Numbered from the stretch's first letter, positions 18,426 through 27,988 are shown. The stretch is 64,000 nucleotides of DNA from JBDTVS01 sp040007095 (GCA_040007095.1 JBDTVS010000051.1:16234-80233), one strand, 5' to 3'. Program-made: numbers and translations. Notes: generated by a model from the sequence alone, not told the origin.

Positions 18426-18869
18426 TCACATCCGTCGCGCGAACTGCGTAACGGCGAGCTGATCCATCGCGATGGCGTCGAGCCGCCGGCTCTCGTCTTG
18501 ATAATCCTGCCAGGCTCGATCGCGGAGCTTCTCGATCACCAGGACTTGCCGGTGCGTGCGGCGGACATCCGCCGTCGCACGCTCAACCTCAAGCTGTCGC
18601 TCGGCCAGTTGGCGACGACAGCTTTCAGCACCAGCACTCTGACCAGTGATCCAATTTCGATGCCGTTCGAACGTCGCGGCTTCGCCACCTTCGACGAGCC
18701 GGTCTCGATAGGCGAGGTGCGCGCGGTCGACGGCGCGCGCGGCGTTGGACAGCGCCACCGCCGCACTGTCTCGCAATTGTTGAATACGGGACAGTTGCCC
18801 CAGCGCAGCCTCGTGCTCGCGTCGCCGTAGATCGAGCACTCTGGCGGCGCGGAATTGGAATCGTTTCAT
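18426..18869 (-). CDS. fliJ: Flagellar export chaperone/stalk protein FliJ
   Basis: FliJ is the central stalk of the FliI ATPase ring. The 147-residue product is almost entirely charged alpha-helix predicted to be coiled coil, starting MKRFQFRAARVLDLRRREHE as FliJ proteins do. Sequence conservation is low, so the call depends on the start motif, size, coiled-coil character and position directly after fliI. Confidence 0.85.
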   Translation of the reverse strand: MKRFQFRAARVLDLRRREHEAALGQLSRIQQLRDSAAVALSNAARAVDRAHLAYRDRLVEGGEAATFERHRNWITGQSAGAESCRRQLAERQLEVERATADVRRTHRQVLVIEKLRDRAWQDYQDESRRLDAIAMDQLAVTQFARRM

Positions 18870-18883
18870 GACGGGGCTCGCGG

Positions 18884-20212
18884 TTACAGCGTGTCAAGCG
18901 CCGACAACGCGTCGGTAAAGCCGCACAACGTGTCGGCCGGCTGACACAGGAACGCCTGCAGTGCCTCGCGCCGGTCGAGCGCGGCGTCGACGCGGGGATT
19001 TGCTCCTCGCACGTACGCGCCGACGGTGACGAGATCTTCGGTGTCGCGGATGGTCGACAACCAATCGCGCACCTGCCCCGCCTTCAGGCGATGATCGGCG
19101 GTCGTCACATCGGGCATGGTCCGGCTGATGCTCTGGAGCACGTCGATGGCGGGATAGTGATTGCGCTGCGCGAGATCGCGCGACAGGACGATGTGGCCGT
19201 CGAGAATCGAGCGTACCGCGTCGGCAATCGGCTCGTTGGTATCGTCGCCATCGACCAGCACGGTGTACAGCGCGGTAATGCTGCCGTGTCCGCGCACGTT
19301 GCCCGCGCGCTCGAGCAGCGACGGCAGCAGCGCGAACACCGATGGCGGATAGCCTTTGGCGGTCGGCGGCTCGCCGGCGGCCAGGCCGACTTCGCGCTGC
19401 GCCATCGCAAATCGTGTGACCGAGTCCATCATCAGGAGCACGCTCTTCCCCTGGTCGCGAAAATGCTCGGCGATCGCAGTGGCCGCATAGGCCGCGCGCA
19501 TCCGCATCAGCGGCGGGCTGTCTGAGGTCGACACGACCACGACGGAGCGGGCCAGACCCTCGGCGCCGAGATCGTGATCGAGAAACGAACGGACTTCACG
19601 GCCGCGCTCGCCGACCAGCGCCATCACGACGACGTCGGCCGACGTGCCGCGCGCCATCATGCCGAGCAGCGTGCTCTTGCCGACGCCGCTGCCGCCGAAC
19701 AGCCCGACGCGCTGGCCACGGCCGCAGGTCAGCATCGTGTCGATGACGCGAACGCCGGTTTCAATCGGCGCGAAGATCGGCTCGCGGGCGAGCGGGTTGA
19801 CGGGTGCGCGCTGCAGCGGCGTGGTGACGGCGGTCTGGATCGGGCCGAGGTCGTCGAGCGGCCGGCCGAATGGATCGATCACGCGGCCCAGCACAGCATC
19901 GCCGGCCGCCACCAATGCCAGCGATCCGCGCGACACGATGCGGTCGCCCGGTCGAATGCCTGCCGTCACGCCGAGCGGCACCGACTGTAAATACCCTTCG
20001 CGAAATCCGACGACTTCGACCACCAGCGGCGGCTCTCCCGACGCGCTGAAGATCTCGCACACCTCGCCGACTCGCGCCCTCGGGCCGACCGACTCAATCA
20101 GGAGTCCGACGACACGGACAACGCGGCCGGAGAGTGGCGTCAGGTCGGCGCGCTGAAGCGCTTTGAGGTACGTGTCGAGGGGGATGCCGTTATGCGGCGG
20201 CCGCGGTGCCAT
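18884..20212 (-). CDS. fliI: Flagellum-specific export ATPase FliI
   Basis: FliI is the hexameric ATPase of the export apparatus. The 442-residue product has the P-loop GLFGGSGVGKSTLLG near residues 170-184, the Walker B/ATPase stretch SVLLMMDSVTRFAMAQREVG, then GEPPTAKGYPPSVFALLP, all typical of FliI. I used the ATG at 20212, overlapping fliH by about 23 bases, because it gives the standard length; an upstream ATG adds 13 residues. Confidence 0.96.
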   Translation of the reverse strand: MAPRPPHNGIPLDTYLKALQRADLTPLSGRVVRVVGLLIESVGPRARVGEVCEIFSASGEPPLVVEVVGFREGYLQSVPLGVTAGIRPGDRIVSRGSLALVAAGDAVLGRVIDPFGRPLDDLGPIQTAVTTPLQRAPVNPLAREPIFAPIETGVRVIDTMLTCGRGQRVGLFGGSGVGKSTLLGMMARGTSADVVVMALVGERGREVRSFLDHDLGAEGLARSVVVVSTSDSPPLMRMRAAYAATAIAEHFRDQGKSVLLMMDSVTRFAMAQREVGLAAGEPPTAKGYPPSVFALLPSLLERAGNVRGHGSITALYTVLVDGDDTNEPIADAVRSILDGHIVLSRDLAQRNHYPAIDVLQSISRTMPDVTTADHRLKAGQVRDWLSTIRDTEDLVTVGAYVRGANPRVDAALDRREALQAFLCQPADTLCGFTDALSALDTL

Positions 20213-20891
20213 GGCGTGCCTCCGTGCGATCGGTATCGGCGACGTCACCACCGAGCAACGTGCGGGCGAGCTCGGCGAACTGGCTCTCGAGACCGACCTT
20301 CATCAGGCCGGCATCACATTGCACGAGGCACCCGCCGCGCTCGACGGACGAATCGGCGACCACCGTCAACTGGTCGCCCGCCGAGGCCCGATCGGGCGAC
20401 CGATCGACGATGGCGTAATCATCGGGATGAAGGCGAACCGTCGCGACTTCGTGATCCCCCAGCCGGTCGAGCGCCACACGGGCCATCCCGAGGAGCAATC
20501 CCCGATCGACGTTCAGCTCCCGTTGGAGCATCTGTTTGGCAATGGCCATCGCGAGCTCCACAACTTGCTGCTCGGTCCGGCGGATCATCGCCTGTCGAGT
20601 CGACGACACCTCGTCGATGGCTCCGGCGAGACGCCCGAGCAGCCCGCGGGCCTGCGCACCGGCCGCCTCGGCGCCGGCACGCTCACCCTGCTGGTAACCC
20701 TTGGCGAAGGCGTCGCGCTCGATCTCGGCGAGACGACGCTCGTCGACCAGCGTGGCGCCGTGTGTCGTCGACGGCTCCTCGTAGACGTCGACCGTCTCGA
20801 AGGTTACCGGCGCCGGCGGCAGCGCCGCGAAGCCCGCCCGCCAGTCGTAGGGACTGACTTCATCCTGTACCAGTCTTGCTCTAGACGACAT
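20190..20891 (-). CDS. fliH: Flagellar export regulator FliH
   Basis: FliH binds and restrains the FliI ATPase. The 233-residue product has a charged N-terminal part with AKGYQQGERAGAEAA (GxxxG-like repeats typical of FliH), a long helix and a C-terminal domain with VELAMAIAKQMLQREL and VRLHPDDYAIV, as in the FliH/HrpE family. The start at 20891 overlaps the fliG stop by 11 bases. Confidence 0.92.
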   Translation of the reverse strand: MSSRARLVQDEVSPYDWRAGFAALPPAPVTFETVDVYEEPSTTHGATLVDERRLAEIERDAFAKGYQQGERAGAEAAGAQARGLLGRLAGAIDEVSSTRQAMIRRTEQQVVELAMAIAKQMLQRELNVDRGLLLGMARVALDRLGDHEVATVRLHPDDYAIVDRSPDRASAGDQLTVVADSSVERGGCLVQCDAGLMKVGLESQFAELARTLLGGDVADTDRTEARHGTAAAA

Positions 20892-21894
20892 AGGCCTCCC
20901 CTGCGGCAGCGCCGGTGACAATCAAGCCTTCCTCTTCGAGCTTCCGGGTAATCGCCACCACTTCGTGTTGCGCCTTCTCGACCTCGCGCATCCGGACGGC
21001 GCCCATCGCGTCGATCTCTTCCTTCAGCATCTCGGCGGCGCGTTTCGACATGTTCGCCAGGAACCGTGCACGAATGTCCTCGCTGGCGCCCTTGAGGGCG
21101 ATGGCCAGAGCTTTCTTGTCGACACGCTGGATGATCTCGCGCAGGCCGTTGTCCTCGACGTGCTGCAGGTCGTCGAAGACGAACATCAGGTTGCGGATCG
21201 ACACGGCCAGTTCCGGTGAGCCGGCCTCGATCGTTTCGAGCACCGACTGGCTGACGGAGCGATCGAGCCGGTTGCATAGCTCGGCGACCGCGCGGATGCC
21301 GCCGTGCTGCTCGCGGCTGAGTCCGCCAACCGTCTTGAGCCGTTGCTCGATGACCGCGGAAATGCGGGTGATGACTTCCGGCGAGATCTCGTCCAGATTC
21401 GCCATCCGCGCGAGCACGTCGGCGCGCAGCGCGTCGGGCAGCAGCGAGACGAGTTGGGCGGCGTTGCCGGCGTTGAGGTGCGCGAGAATCAAGGCAATCG
21501 TCTGCGGATGCTCGGCCAGAATGAACTTCGACAGCTGCTGGGGGTCGGTCTTCTCCAGCGTCGCAAAGCCCGCGGTCGTCTTGAACGATTTCACGACACG
21601 GTCGAGAATGCGTGACGCGTCTTCCTTGCCGAACGAACGTTGCAGCAGCCGGCGCGCGTAGTCCACGCCGCCGCGCGTGACGTAGTTCGCGGCGCGGCTC
21701 AGCTGATCGAACTCCTCGAGCACCCGCTCGCCTGCCTCCGAGTTGACCTGGCCGAGAGCAGCGACCTCCTTGGCGATTTTCTCGACCTCGTCTTCATGGA
21801 GGTGTTTGAATATCTCGCCGGACGCTTCTTCACCAAGCGCCATGACCAGGATGGCGGCCTTGCGCGTTCCCGACAACGCCGTCATGACAGCCAT
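20881..21894 (-). CDS. fliG: Flagellar motor switch protein FliG
   Basis: FliG is the rotor protein that interacts with the stators. The 337-residue product contains three domains; visible motifs are the middle-domain AEHPQTIALILAHL and the C-terminal LMFVFDDLQHVEDNGLREII with conserved charged residues on the stator-facing helix (VDKKALAIALKGAS). The chosen ATG overlaps the fliF stop as TAATG. A downstream ATG three codons later is equally possible. Confidence 0.96.
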   Translation of the reverse strand: MAVMTALSGTRKAAILVMALGEEASGEIFKHLHEDEVEKIAKEVAALGQVNSEAGERVLEEFDQLSRAANYVTRGGVDYARRLLQRSFGKEDASRILDRVVKSFKTTAGFATLEKTDPQQLSKFILAEHPQTIALILAHLNAGNAAQLVSLLPDALRADVLARMANLDEISPEVITRISAVIEQRLKTVGGLSREQHGGIRAVAELCNRLDRSVSQSVLETIEAGSPELAVSIRNLMFVFDDLQHVEDNGLREIIQRVDKKALAIALKGASEDIRARFLANMSKRAAEMLKEEIDAMGAVRMREVEKAQHEVVAITRKLEEEGLIVTGAAAGEAYVV

Positions 21895-23522
21895 TATCGA
21901 GTCTCCTCGGTCAGCCATTTTTGGATCAGGCGCGCGGCGTTCTCCGGCTCGGCCTGCGTCTGCTTGACCACACGACGCGTCAGCCCGGGCGCACGGCGCA
22001 CCAACGGCTCATCGTCGTCGAGCGCCGCCTCCAACTCGCCCTGTGCGTCGGCGATCGTCCGCGGTCCCTGCGGCGCCGCGATCGCCCGCTGGCTCTCGAC
22101 CACCGCGGCACCCAACGTCCGTCGCACCGTCGGGCGGACCACACCGAACACCACCAACAAGGCGACCAGCAGGACCGCCACGATCCGGGCGCCGTCGAAC
22201 ATCATGGGCGAGAAGCGGCGCCACCAGGGCAACTTCACGGACTCCTCGACGACCGGTTCCTCGAATGCGATGTTCTCGACGGTGAGTCGATCGCCTCGCT
22301 CTTCGTCGAAGCCGACCGCTGCGGCGACGACGCCGTGGATCTTCTCGATCTCAGCCGCCGACCTGGGCTTGCCCTTGCCGGTCTGTCCGCCAGTGCGCTC
22401 GTCGTCGAGCAGCACCGCGACCGAGAGCTTGGCAATCTGTCCCTGCGGCTGAATGCGATGGGTCGTGACCTTGCCGACCTCGTAGTTGGTTCGCTCCTGC
22501 GTGTGTGTCGCCTGGGCCAACGCCGGCGCAGGGGCCGCGGCCTGAACCGGGGGGGTGGCCGCCGAATTGGGCGCAACCGGCGGCGGCAGGTTCGCGCGAA
22601 CGCCCGCCAACCCCTGCGCCGTCCCAGCGGCGGCGCCGCCCTGGACCACGCTCTCATGACTGCGGATGACCGGCGTCGGATCGAAGCGCTCCACCGTCTC
22701 TTCCTGGGTGTCGGTGTTCAGCTTGGCGCTGATGTTCACGCGGACGTGCGCGGGACCGACAATCGGCTCGAGCAGCGAAACCACGCGCGCCGAGAGATCA
22801 CGCTCGATGCGCTGTTGACGCTCGGCCTGGAACATGCCGTTCGACTCCTCGCGGCCGTCGGTGGATCGGGTCAGCGGCCGTCCGAAGTTGTCGATGATGA
22901 CCACCCCTTCGGGGCGGAGCCCTTCCACGCCGGCCGCAATCAATCCGGTGATGGATGCGGCCGTCGTCGAGGACAGCGGCTTGTTGCCGCGCAGCTTGAG
23001 GACGACCGACGCGGTCGCCGCCTGATCCTGAGAGGCAAACAACGACGGGCGCGCCATCGCGATATGGACTCGCGCGCTCGAGACTTCCGCAATGGTGCCA
23101 ATCGTGCGCGCCAGCTCGCCCTCGAGCGCCCGGCGGTAGTTCACGTGCTCGAGGAAGTCGGTCACCCCGAACGACGTCCGGTCGAAAATCTCGAAACCGA
23201 TGCGTCCCGATGCCGGCATACCCTGCGCCGCAGCCTCGAGGCGCAGTTCGTCGAGGCGCCCGACCGGCACCCGGATCGTTTTACCCCCGTCGTCCAGGAT
23301 GTATTGCACCTTCTGCGTTTTGAGCCGGGTGACCACGCTATTGGCGGCCTCGGGGTCCATGTCGGCGAAGAGCACGCCGTAAGTGGGAGTATTGACCCAG
23401 TAGGCCGAGCCGACGACCAGCCCGACAACGACAATGAAGACGGCCGCCAGCGAGGCGATTTGCGCCCCATTCAAGGCGGCGGCGGCAGTCCGTAAGCGAT
23501 CGATCAGTGGTTGAAAATTCAC
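21894..23522 (-). CDS. fliF: Flagellar MS-ring protein FliF
   Basis: FliF forms the MS ring in the inner membrane. The 542-residue product has a first membrane helix (about 23-44), the ring-building domains (YGVLFADMDPEAANSVVTRL; NYRRALEGELARTI; ARVHIAMARPSLF), a Pro/Ala-rich segment and a second membrane helix near 450. It ends with a FliG-binding-like tail (VVKQTQAEPENAARLIQKWL). The start is GTG. Confidence 0.96.
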   Translation of the reverse strand: MNFQPLIDRLRTAAAALNGAQIASLAAVFIVVVGLVVGSAYWVNTPTYGVLFADMDPEAANSVVTRLKTQKVQYILDDGGKTIRVPVGRLDELRLEAAAQGMPASGRIGFEIFDRTSFGVTDFLEHVNYRRALEGELARTIGTIAEVSSARVHIAMARPSLFASQDQAATASVVLKLRGNKPLSSTTAASITGLIAAGVEGLRPEGVVIIDNFGRPLTRSTDGREESNGMFQAERQQRIERDLSARVVSLLEPIVGPAHVRVNISAKLNTDTQEETVERFDPTPVIRSHESVVQGGAAAGTAQGLAGVRANLPPPVAPNSAATPPVQAAAPAPALAQATHTQERTNYEVGKVTTHRIQPQGQIAKLSVAVLLDDERTGGQTGKGKPRSAAEIEKIHGVVAAAVGFDEERGDRLTVENIAFEEPVVEESVKLPWWRRFSPMMFDGARIVAVLLVALLVVFGVVRPTVRRTLGAAVVESQRAIAAPQGPRTIADAQGELEAALDDDEPLVRRAPGLTRRVVKQTQAEPENAARLIQKWLTEETR

Positions 23523-23555
23523 AGCAGGCTCTTGGCAGCAATGAAGAAAAGCGAC

Positions 23556-23855
23556 TTAGATGGGCATCCGCATGATGTCCTGATACGCCGAGACGAGCTT
23601 GTTCCGCACTTGAATGGTGAGTTCGAGCGTCGTTTGCGCGCGCTGCAACGCGAGCATCGCGTCGTGGACGTCGCCGGTGCCGTCGAGCATCCCGGTAACC
23701 GCCGTGTTCGCTTCGCCGGCGGTATTGTCCACCGATGCAAGAATCGCCTGGAGCGCGTCGCCAAAGCCTGGCGCGCCGCTGGACGGGGCGACCGCTTTGG
23801 GGAGGCTGCCGCCTTTAGCGAGAGAGACCGGGGCTGAATCGAATTGAACGGCCAT
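23556..23855 (-). CDS. fliE: Flagellar hook-basal body protein FliE
   Basis: FliE joins the MS ring to the rod. The 99-residue product shows the family pattern in its C-terminal half: VHDAMLALQRAQTTLELTIQ then VRNKLVSAYQDIMRMPI, which is nearly diagnostic. It lies between flgC and fliF, as in most bacteria. Confidence 0.95.
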   Translation of the reverse strand: MAVQFDSAPVSLAKGGSLPKAVAPSSGAPGFGDALQAILASVDNTAGEANTAVTGMLDGTGDVHDAMLALQRAQTTLELTIQVRNKLVSAYQDIMRMPI

Positions 23856-23858
23856 CGC

Positions 23859-24287
23859 TTACTTCCCCAGTTCCATGGCGCGGGAGATCAGATCCTTGAT
23901 GAGGCCGATGGCCGTCAGGTTCGCCTGATAGGCTCTGGTCGCGGACAGCATGTCGACCATCTGCCCGGGCACATCGACGTTGGGCATCGACACGAAGCCT
24001 TCTGCATCCGCATCGGGATGGGCGGGATCGTATCGGCGGGCGAACGGCGCCCGATCTTCGACGATGTCGGCGACTTTGACGCCGACGGCGCCGGTCCGTC
24101 CCATGGCGTCGTCGAAGCTCTCGACCGGGTTGGACGCCAGCACGACGTCGCGGCGACGATACGGCTGCCCGTTCACGCCGCGCGTCGACTCGGCGTTGGC
24201 CATGTTCGAGACGGCGACTTCGATTCGCGAGCGCTCCGCGGTCAGCGCGCTGGCGCTGGCGCTCATCGCGGCATGTAATGTGGACAT
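23859..24287 (-). CDS. flgC: Flagellar proximal rod protein FlgC
   Basis: FlgC is a proximal-rod subunit. The 142-residue product has the rod-protein N-terminal helix with VAVSNMANAESTRG, the YRRRDVVLAS strand and the C-terminal VDVPGQMVDMLSATRAYQAN helix. Size and position after flgB are standard. Confidence 0.96.
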   Translation of the reverse strand: MSTLHAAMSASASALTAERSRIEVAVSNMANAESTRGVNGQPYRRRDVVLASNPVESFDDAMGRTGAVGVKVADIVEDRAPFARRYDPAHPDADAEGFVSMPNVDVPGQMVDMLSATRAYQANLTAIGLIKDLISRAMELGK

Positions 24288-24289
24288 CG

Positions 24290-24691
24290 TTATTTGCTTT
24301 CGTTGATCGCGTAGCGGACCAGTCTGAACTTCGCCGACAGCGCGGTCTGCGCGGCCGTGAAGTCGCCCGCGGCGCGGGTCATGTGCAACAGCTCGCGATC
24401 GAGCTGGACGTTGTTGCCGTCGCGGCGCGTCGCCAATCCCTCGGCGTCTTCGAGCTCACCCGATGGCACGGCAGGCTGTCCGGTGAGATGGCCTCGCTGA
24501 GTCACTGCCAGCTTCTCGCCGCCAGGCAGCACCTGGTTGAGCGCCTCATCGAACGACACGTCGCGGGTGCGGTAATTCGGGGTGTCGAGATTGGCCAGGT
24601 TGCTCGCCGCCACTGACTGCTTGGCCACCGCGACCGTCAACTGACGGCCGAGAGCGCTCATAATCGAACGATCCGTGATGATGTCGTTCAT
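24290..24691 (-). CDS. flgB: Flagellar proximal rod protein FlgB
   Basis: FlgB is the first proximal-rod subunit. The 133-residue product (start 24691, with an AGGAGAG ribosome site just upstream) shows VAASNLANLDTPNYRTRDVS and a C-terminal QTALSAKFRLVRYAINESK helix. The frame continues 54 codons further upstream, but this includes the promoter and lacks rod-protein features. It is the first gene of the flgB-to-fliK operon and lies downstream of a sigma-54-like site. Confidence 0.95.
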   Translation of the reverse strand: MNDIITDRSIMSALGRQLTVAVAKQSVAASNLANLDTPNYRTRDVSFDEALNQVLPGGEKLAVTQRGHLTGQPAVPSGELEDAEGLATRRDGNNVQLDRELLHMTRAAGDFTAAQTALSAKFRLVRYAINESK

Positions 24692-24764
24692 ATCTCTCCT
24701 GTCCGAATTCACCCTGACCATCCACTCGACGCTGGAGGTTGACTGACTGCTTGCTGGACAGCCG

Positions 24765-24781
24765 AGCAAGAATGGTGCCCG
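24765..24781 (-). promoter_or_regulatory. Sigma-54-like promoter for flgB operon
   Basis: Read on the minus strand the site is CGGGCACCATTCTTGCT, with -24 GG and -12 GC ten bases apart and good agreement with the TGGCAC-N5-TTGC consensus. It lies about 75 bases before flgB. An NtrC-family activator gene is less than 1 kb away. It shares the TTGCTC(A/G)G downstream part with the site before fliL. Confidence 0.65.
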
Positions 24782-24920
24782 GCCGAGGTAGGCTGCTGCG
24801 CGAGGGATGCGGAAGGTGGGATGCGGCTGCGGAGACCCCATCCATGTCGGCATGACGACATGGTGACGGTTTCCGGCATCACGAAGACGCGGCCGGTGAG
24901 CGGACTGACGAGCAGACTGA

Positions 24921-25385
24921 CTATGTACTACACGGACAAAGTGAACCAGCGGCCCTTTCCATGGTGCCGGCCGGCTCGGACTTGAGGCGCCCGGTGAACT
25001 CCTGGACGATGCCGTCGAGTGTCCCCAGCTTGAAGGGCTTCCGGATGTACTCGTGCGCGCCGAGACTGAACGCTTTCTTTGCGGAGTCGAGAGAGCCGTA
25101 CCCGGTGAGCATGACGACCTTGGTACCGGCGTTGGCTTGACGGGCCGCGCGCAACACGTCGAACCCGTCCGCGCCAGGCATGTTGATGTCGGTGAGCACC
25201 AGACCGAAGCGGCCGTTGGAATGCTCCAGGGCGGCGACGGCGGCTCGACCGTCGGACAGTGTCGTCACCACCAGGCCTTGAGCGAGCAGGTGATCGGCGA
25301 GCAGTTCGCGGATTCCGATCTCGTCATCAACGACGAGTACTTCCGAACCTAACCGCCCACGACTCTTGTTACAACTCTCAGGCAT
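24921..25385 (-). CDS. Single-domain response regulator
   Basis: This 154-residue receiver protein has complete motifs: VLVVDDEIGIRELLADHL, acceptor Asp in LVLTDINMPGADGFDVL, Thr in VVMLTGYGS, and Lys in EYIRKPFKLG. No output domain follows; the last 20 residues are a tail. It is divergent from the NtrC-family regulator gene across a 190-base gap. Its receiver resembles those of NtrC-family proteins more than motor CheY, so it may be a phosphate partner of the kinase at 27052. Confidence 0.85.
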   Translation of the reverse strand: MPESCNKSRGRLGSEVLVVDDEIGIRELLADHLLAQGLVVTTLSDGRAAVAALEHSNGRFGLVLTDINMPGADGFDVLRAARQANAGTKVVMLTGYGSLDSAKKAFSLGAHEYIRKPFKLGTLDGIVQEFTGRLKSEPAGTMERAAGSLCPCST

Positions 25386-25577
25386 AACGCTTGCTTAATC
25401 GAACCTCGGTTCGCCCTTCGTGTCAGGTAATCGACAGAACCCACCGAACCTTGAGATTCTCTGCAGAAAGCGCAAGTTTCAAATTGACGTCCCATCGGAC
25501 AAGCGATATCGTCCGAAGCTGAGCCATTCCTCCAGCCCGGCGGATCGTCCGACAACACGACACAGGGAACAGCCCCC

Positions 25578-26996
25578 ATGAGCGAGCGCACTACAATTCC
25601 TGCGGAGCGGCCACGACCCACGGTCTTACTCGTCGACGACGAGCTGGAGTCTCTGGCACTGATGGCGGACGCGCTTGAGGCCGACGGGTTTTCCGTCGCC
25701 CAAACGCCTAACGGCAAGGACGCCGTCGAGCGGCTGCATGGTTTCGCCTACGACGCGTTGATCGTCGACTTGCGCCTGCCCGACTCCAACGGCATGGACG
25801 TGCTGAACGAGGCGCTGTCGCTCTACCCGGAGATCCGTGCGGTCGTGATCACCGGTTTTGGCGGTGTCTCCGACGCCGTCGAGGCCATCAAGCGCGGAGC
25901 CGTCGATTTCCTGATCAAGCCCTTCCCGCTCGCCCAGATGGCGCGGGTGCTGCAGGCCGCCTTCGAGCAACAGCGGCTGCGAAAGGAGAACGAAGCGCTG
26001 CGGTCGCAAATCCACGAGCGTTTCAGCTTCGACAACATCATCGGGAACAGCGAGCCGCTCCAGAAGATCTTCCAGACAATCCGGCTGGTGGCGCCGATGA
26101 ACAGCACGGTGCTCATTCAAGGCGAGACCGGCACGGGCAAGGAGCTCATCGCGCGCACGATCCACGCGCACAGCCCGCGGCGCGATCAGCAGTTTGTCGC
26201 CTTCAACGCGGCGGCGATTCCGGAGTCGCTCGCCGAAGCCGAGCTTTTCGGCCACGTCAAGGGCGCGTTCACCGGCGCGGTCAGCGCGAGGGTGGGCCGC
26301 TTCGAGCTGGCGCACCGCGGCACGCTGTTCATCGACGAGGTCGCGGAAATGTCGGCCCCGCTCCAGGCCAAGCTGCTTCGGGCGCTTCAGGAGCGGACGA
26401 TGGAGCGCGTGGGCGATTCCCGTTCCGTCGCGTTCGACATTCGAGTCGTCGCGGCGTCCAACGTCGACCTCAAAGCCCTGGTCAAGGAAGGCAAGTTTCG
26501 CGAAGACCTCTTCTATCGGCTGAACGTGGTGCCCATCACGCTGCCCCCCTTGCGGACGCGGCGCGACGACATCCCGATGCTGGCGCAGCACTTCGTCCGG
26601 CAGTCGTACAAGACGAACGGCTTGTCGCCGCGCACCATCGGACAGGATGCGATGCGCGCCCTCATGAACTATAGCTGGCCCGGCAACATCCGACAGTTCG
26701 AGAACGCGATCGAGCACGCGGTGGCGATGAGCGGGACGTCGACGGAAATCGGCGTCGACATGCTGCCGGCCGAGCTGCGCGAGACCGGACAGCTAGGGAT
26801 GCGCTCCGAGATCACGATCCCGGACGAAGGGATCAATTTCGTTTCGGTGGTGTCGCAGCTCGAGCGGGATTTGATTCTGCGATGCCTGGAAAAGACCGGC
26901 GGCAACAAGCGGCAGGCCGCGCGGCTTCTTCAGCTCAGCCGCACCACGCTCATCGACAAGCTGCAGCGATTGAGCGCAACGATTGCCGCGGCCTGA
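25578..26996 (+). CDS. Sigma-54-dependent response regulator of the NtrC family (flagellar)
   Basis: It activates sigma-54 promoters when phosphorylated. The 472-residue product has a receiver (TVLLVDDELESLALMA; Asp in LIVDLRLPDSNG; Lys in FLIKPFP), a coiled-coil linker, an AAA+ domain with Walker A GETGTGKE, the sigma-54-contacting GAFTGA loop, Walker B GTLFIDEVAEM, and the arginine-finger region. It ends with a Fis-type helix-turn-helix (GGNKRQAARLLQLSRTTL). Position beside the flg operon, whose promoter looks sigma-54-like, suggests an FlgR/FleR-like role. Confidence 0.93.
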   Translation: MSERTTIPAERPRPTVLLVDDELESLALMADALEADGFSVAQTPNGKDAVERLHGFAYDALIVDLRLPDSNGMDVLNEALSLYPEIRAVVITGFGGVSDAVEAIKRGAVDFLIKPFPLAQMARVLQAAFEQQRLRKENEALRSQIHERFSFDNIIGNSEPLQKIFQTIRLVAPMNSTVLIQGETGTGKELIARTIHAHSPRRDQQFVAFNAAAIPESLAEAELFGHVKGAFTGAVSARVGRFELAHRGTLFIDEVAEMSAPLQAKLLRALQERTMERVGDSRSVAFDIRVVAASNVDLKALVKEGKFREDLFYRLNVVPITLPPLRTRRDDIPMLAQHFVRQSYKTNGLSPRTIGQDAMRALMNYSWPGNIRQFENAIEHAVAMSGTSTEIGVDMLPAELRETGQLGMRSEITIPDEGINFVSVVSQLERDLILRCLEKTGGNKRQAARLLQLSRTTLIDKLQRLSATIAAA

Positions 26997-27051
26997 GATC
27001 GAGCGGGGCCGCCAGCAGCGTCCGTTGCAGGCTCGACGTTCACTCCGCGCG

Positions 27052-27756
27052 TTACACGCTCGCTGGCAGCCGGATTCTCATCGTCGTACCCACCGCCGCA
27101 TCGTCGACGTCGAGATGTCCACCGTGTTGCTCGGCGATCCGCGCGGAGAGCCACAACCCGAACCCTGACAGGCCGGGGCCGAGCACCGGCCGCGTAGCCC
27201 CGTCGGCCAGCCGGGCCCGTTCGTCCGCCCCGAGTCCTGGCCCGCTGTCGACGAACAGGACGCTCCACTCCCGATCCGAGCGCTCGAACCGGATATGGAG
27301 CGCCGAGTCTGGCCGGCCCGCCAGCGCTACCTCGACGTTCAGGAGTAGATTCAGGAACAGCTGAAGGAGACGGCGCCGATCGGCCGGGACCACGCACGAC
27401 ACGCCGCTCGGACGGTCGACCGTGACCGTGATGCGGGCACGGCTGAGCGAGAAAGCGCGCAGCGCGACGGCGTCGTCCGCCAGGCGGATCAGGTCCACCA
27501 TCTGGCGCCCGCCGCCATCGGACCGCGTAATCGACGAGAGGCCCTCGAGCGTCGCGGCAATGCGCTCCGCCTGCGAGGCAATCGCCTGCACCCGGCGCTG
27601 CTCGGTCGGCCCGAGCGTCGACCGGAGCCCGAGCATTTCGGCGCTGCCGCCAATCACCTGCAGGGCGTTGTTGATGTCGTGGGCGGCGTTCGATACGACC
27701 CGCGCGACAATGCGCAGCCGGTTTACCTCGAGAAGCTCTTCAAAATCGAGGCTCAT
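27052..27756 (-). CDS. Sensor-domain-less histidine kinase
   Basis: This soluble kinase of about 234 residues has an H-box AAHDINNALQVIGGSAEML and an ATPase domain with an N-box LQLFLNLLLNVEVALAG, a G1 box VDSGPGLG, and the final GLSGFGLWLSARIAEQHGGH. It has no membrane helix and no input domain. The start at 27756 (MSLDFEELLEVNR) lacks a clear ribosome site and is uncertain. It faces the NtrC-type regulator and ends about 55 bases beyond it. It is a likely cytosolic kinase for that regulator, like FlgS, but without sensory domain. Confidence 0.85.
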   Translation of the reverse strand: MSLDFEELLEVNRLRIVARVVSNAAHDINNALQVIGGSAEMLGLRSTLGPTEQRRVQAIASQAERIAATLEGLSSITRSDGGGRQMVDLIRLADDAVALRAFSLSRARITVTVDRPSGVSCVVPADRRRLLQLFLNLLLNVEVALAGRPDSALHIRFERSDREWSVLFVDSGPGLGADERARLADGATRPVLGPGLSGFGLWLSARIAEQHGGHLDVDDAAVGTTMRIRLPASV

Positions 27757-27988
27757 GAGGGGGGCCGCACGGCCGACGACAGGAAATGGATGTCGGAGGG
27801 CATCAGCAAGACCGCCAGGGGAGTGTAGAGGGTCGCGCAGATCGGGGTCAAGTAACCCTGGCGTGTCTCGCACTCCTGGCCGGGCCGCGAAGCCTCCCGC
27901 CAGCGGTCATGGAACCAGCGGATTCAACTCGCGTCGGGTCCTGCCGATTACCCGCCCGGACCTTGTGACTAACCTTGCGGAGAAAGCC

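Noticed and set aside
27923..27950. GCCGATTA upstream of cheY resembling a FliA (sigma-28) -10 box
   Set aside because: The matching -35 (TAAA) is missing at the proper distance, so it is too weak to annotate.
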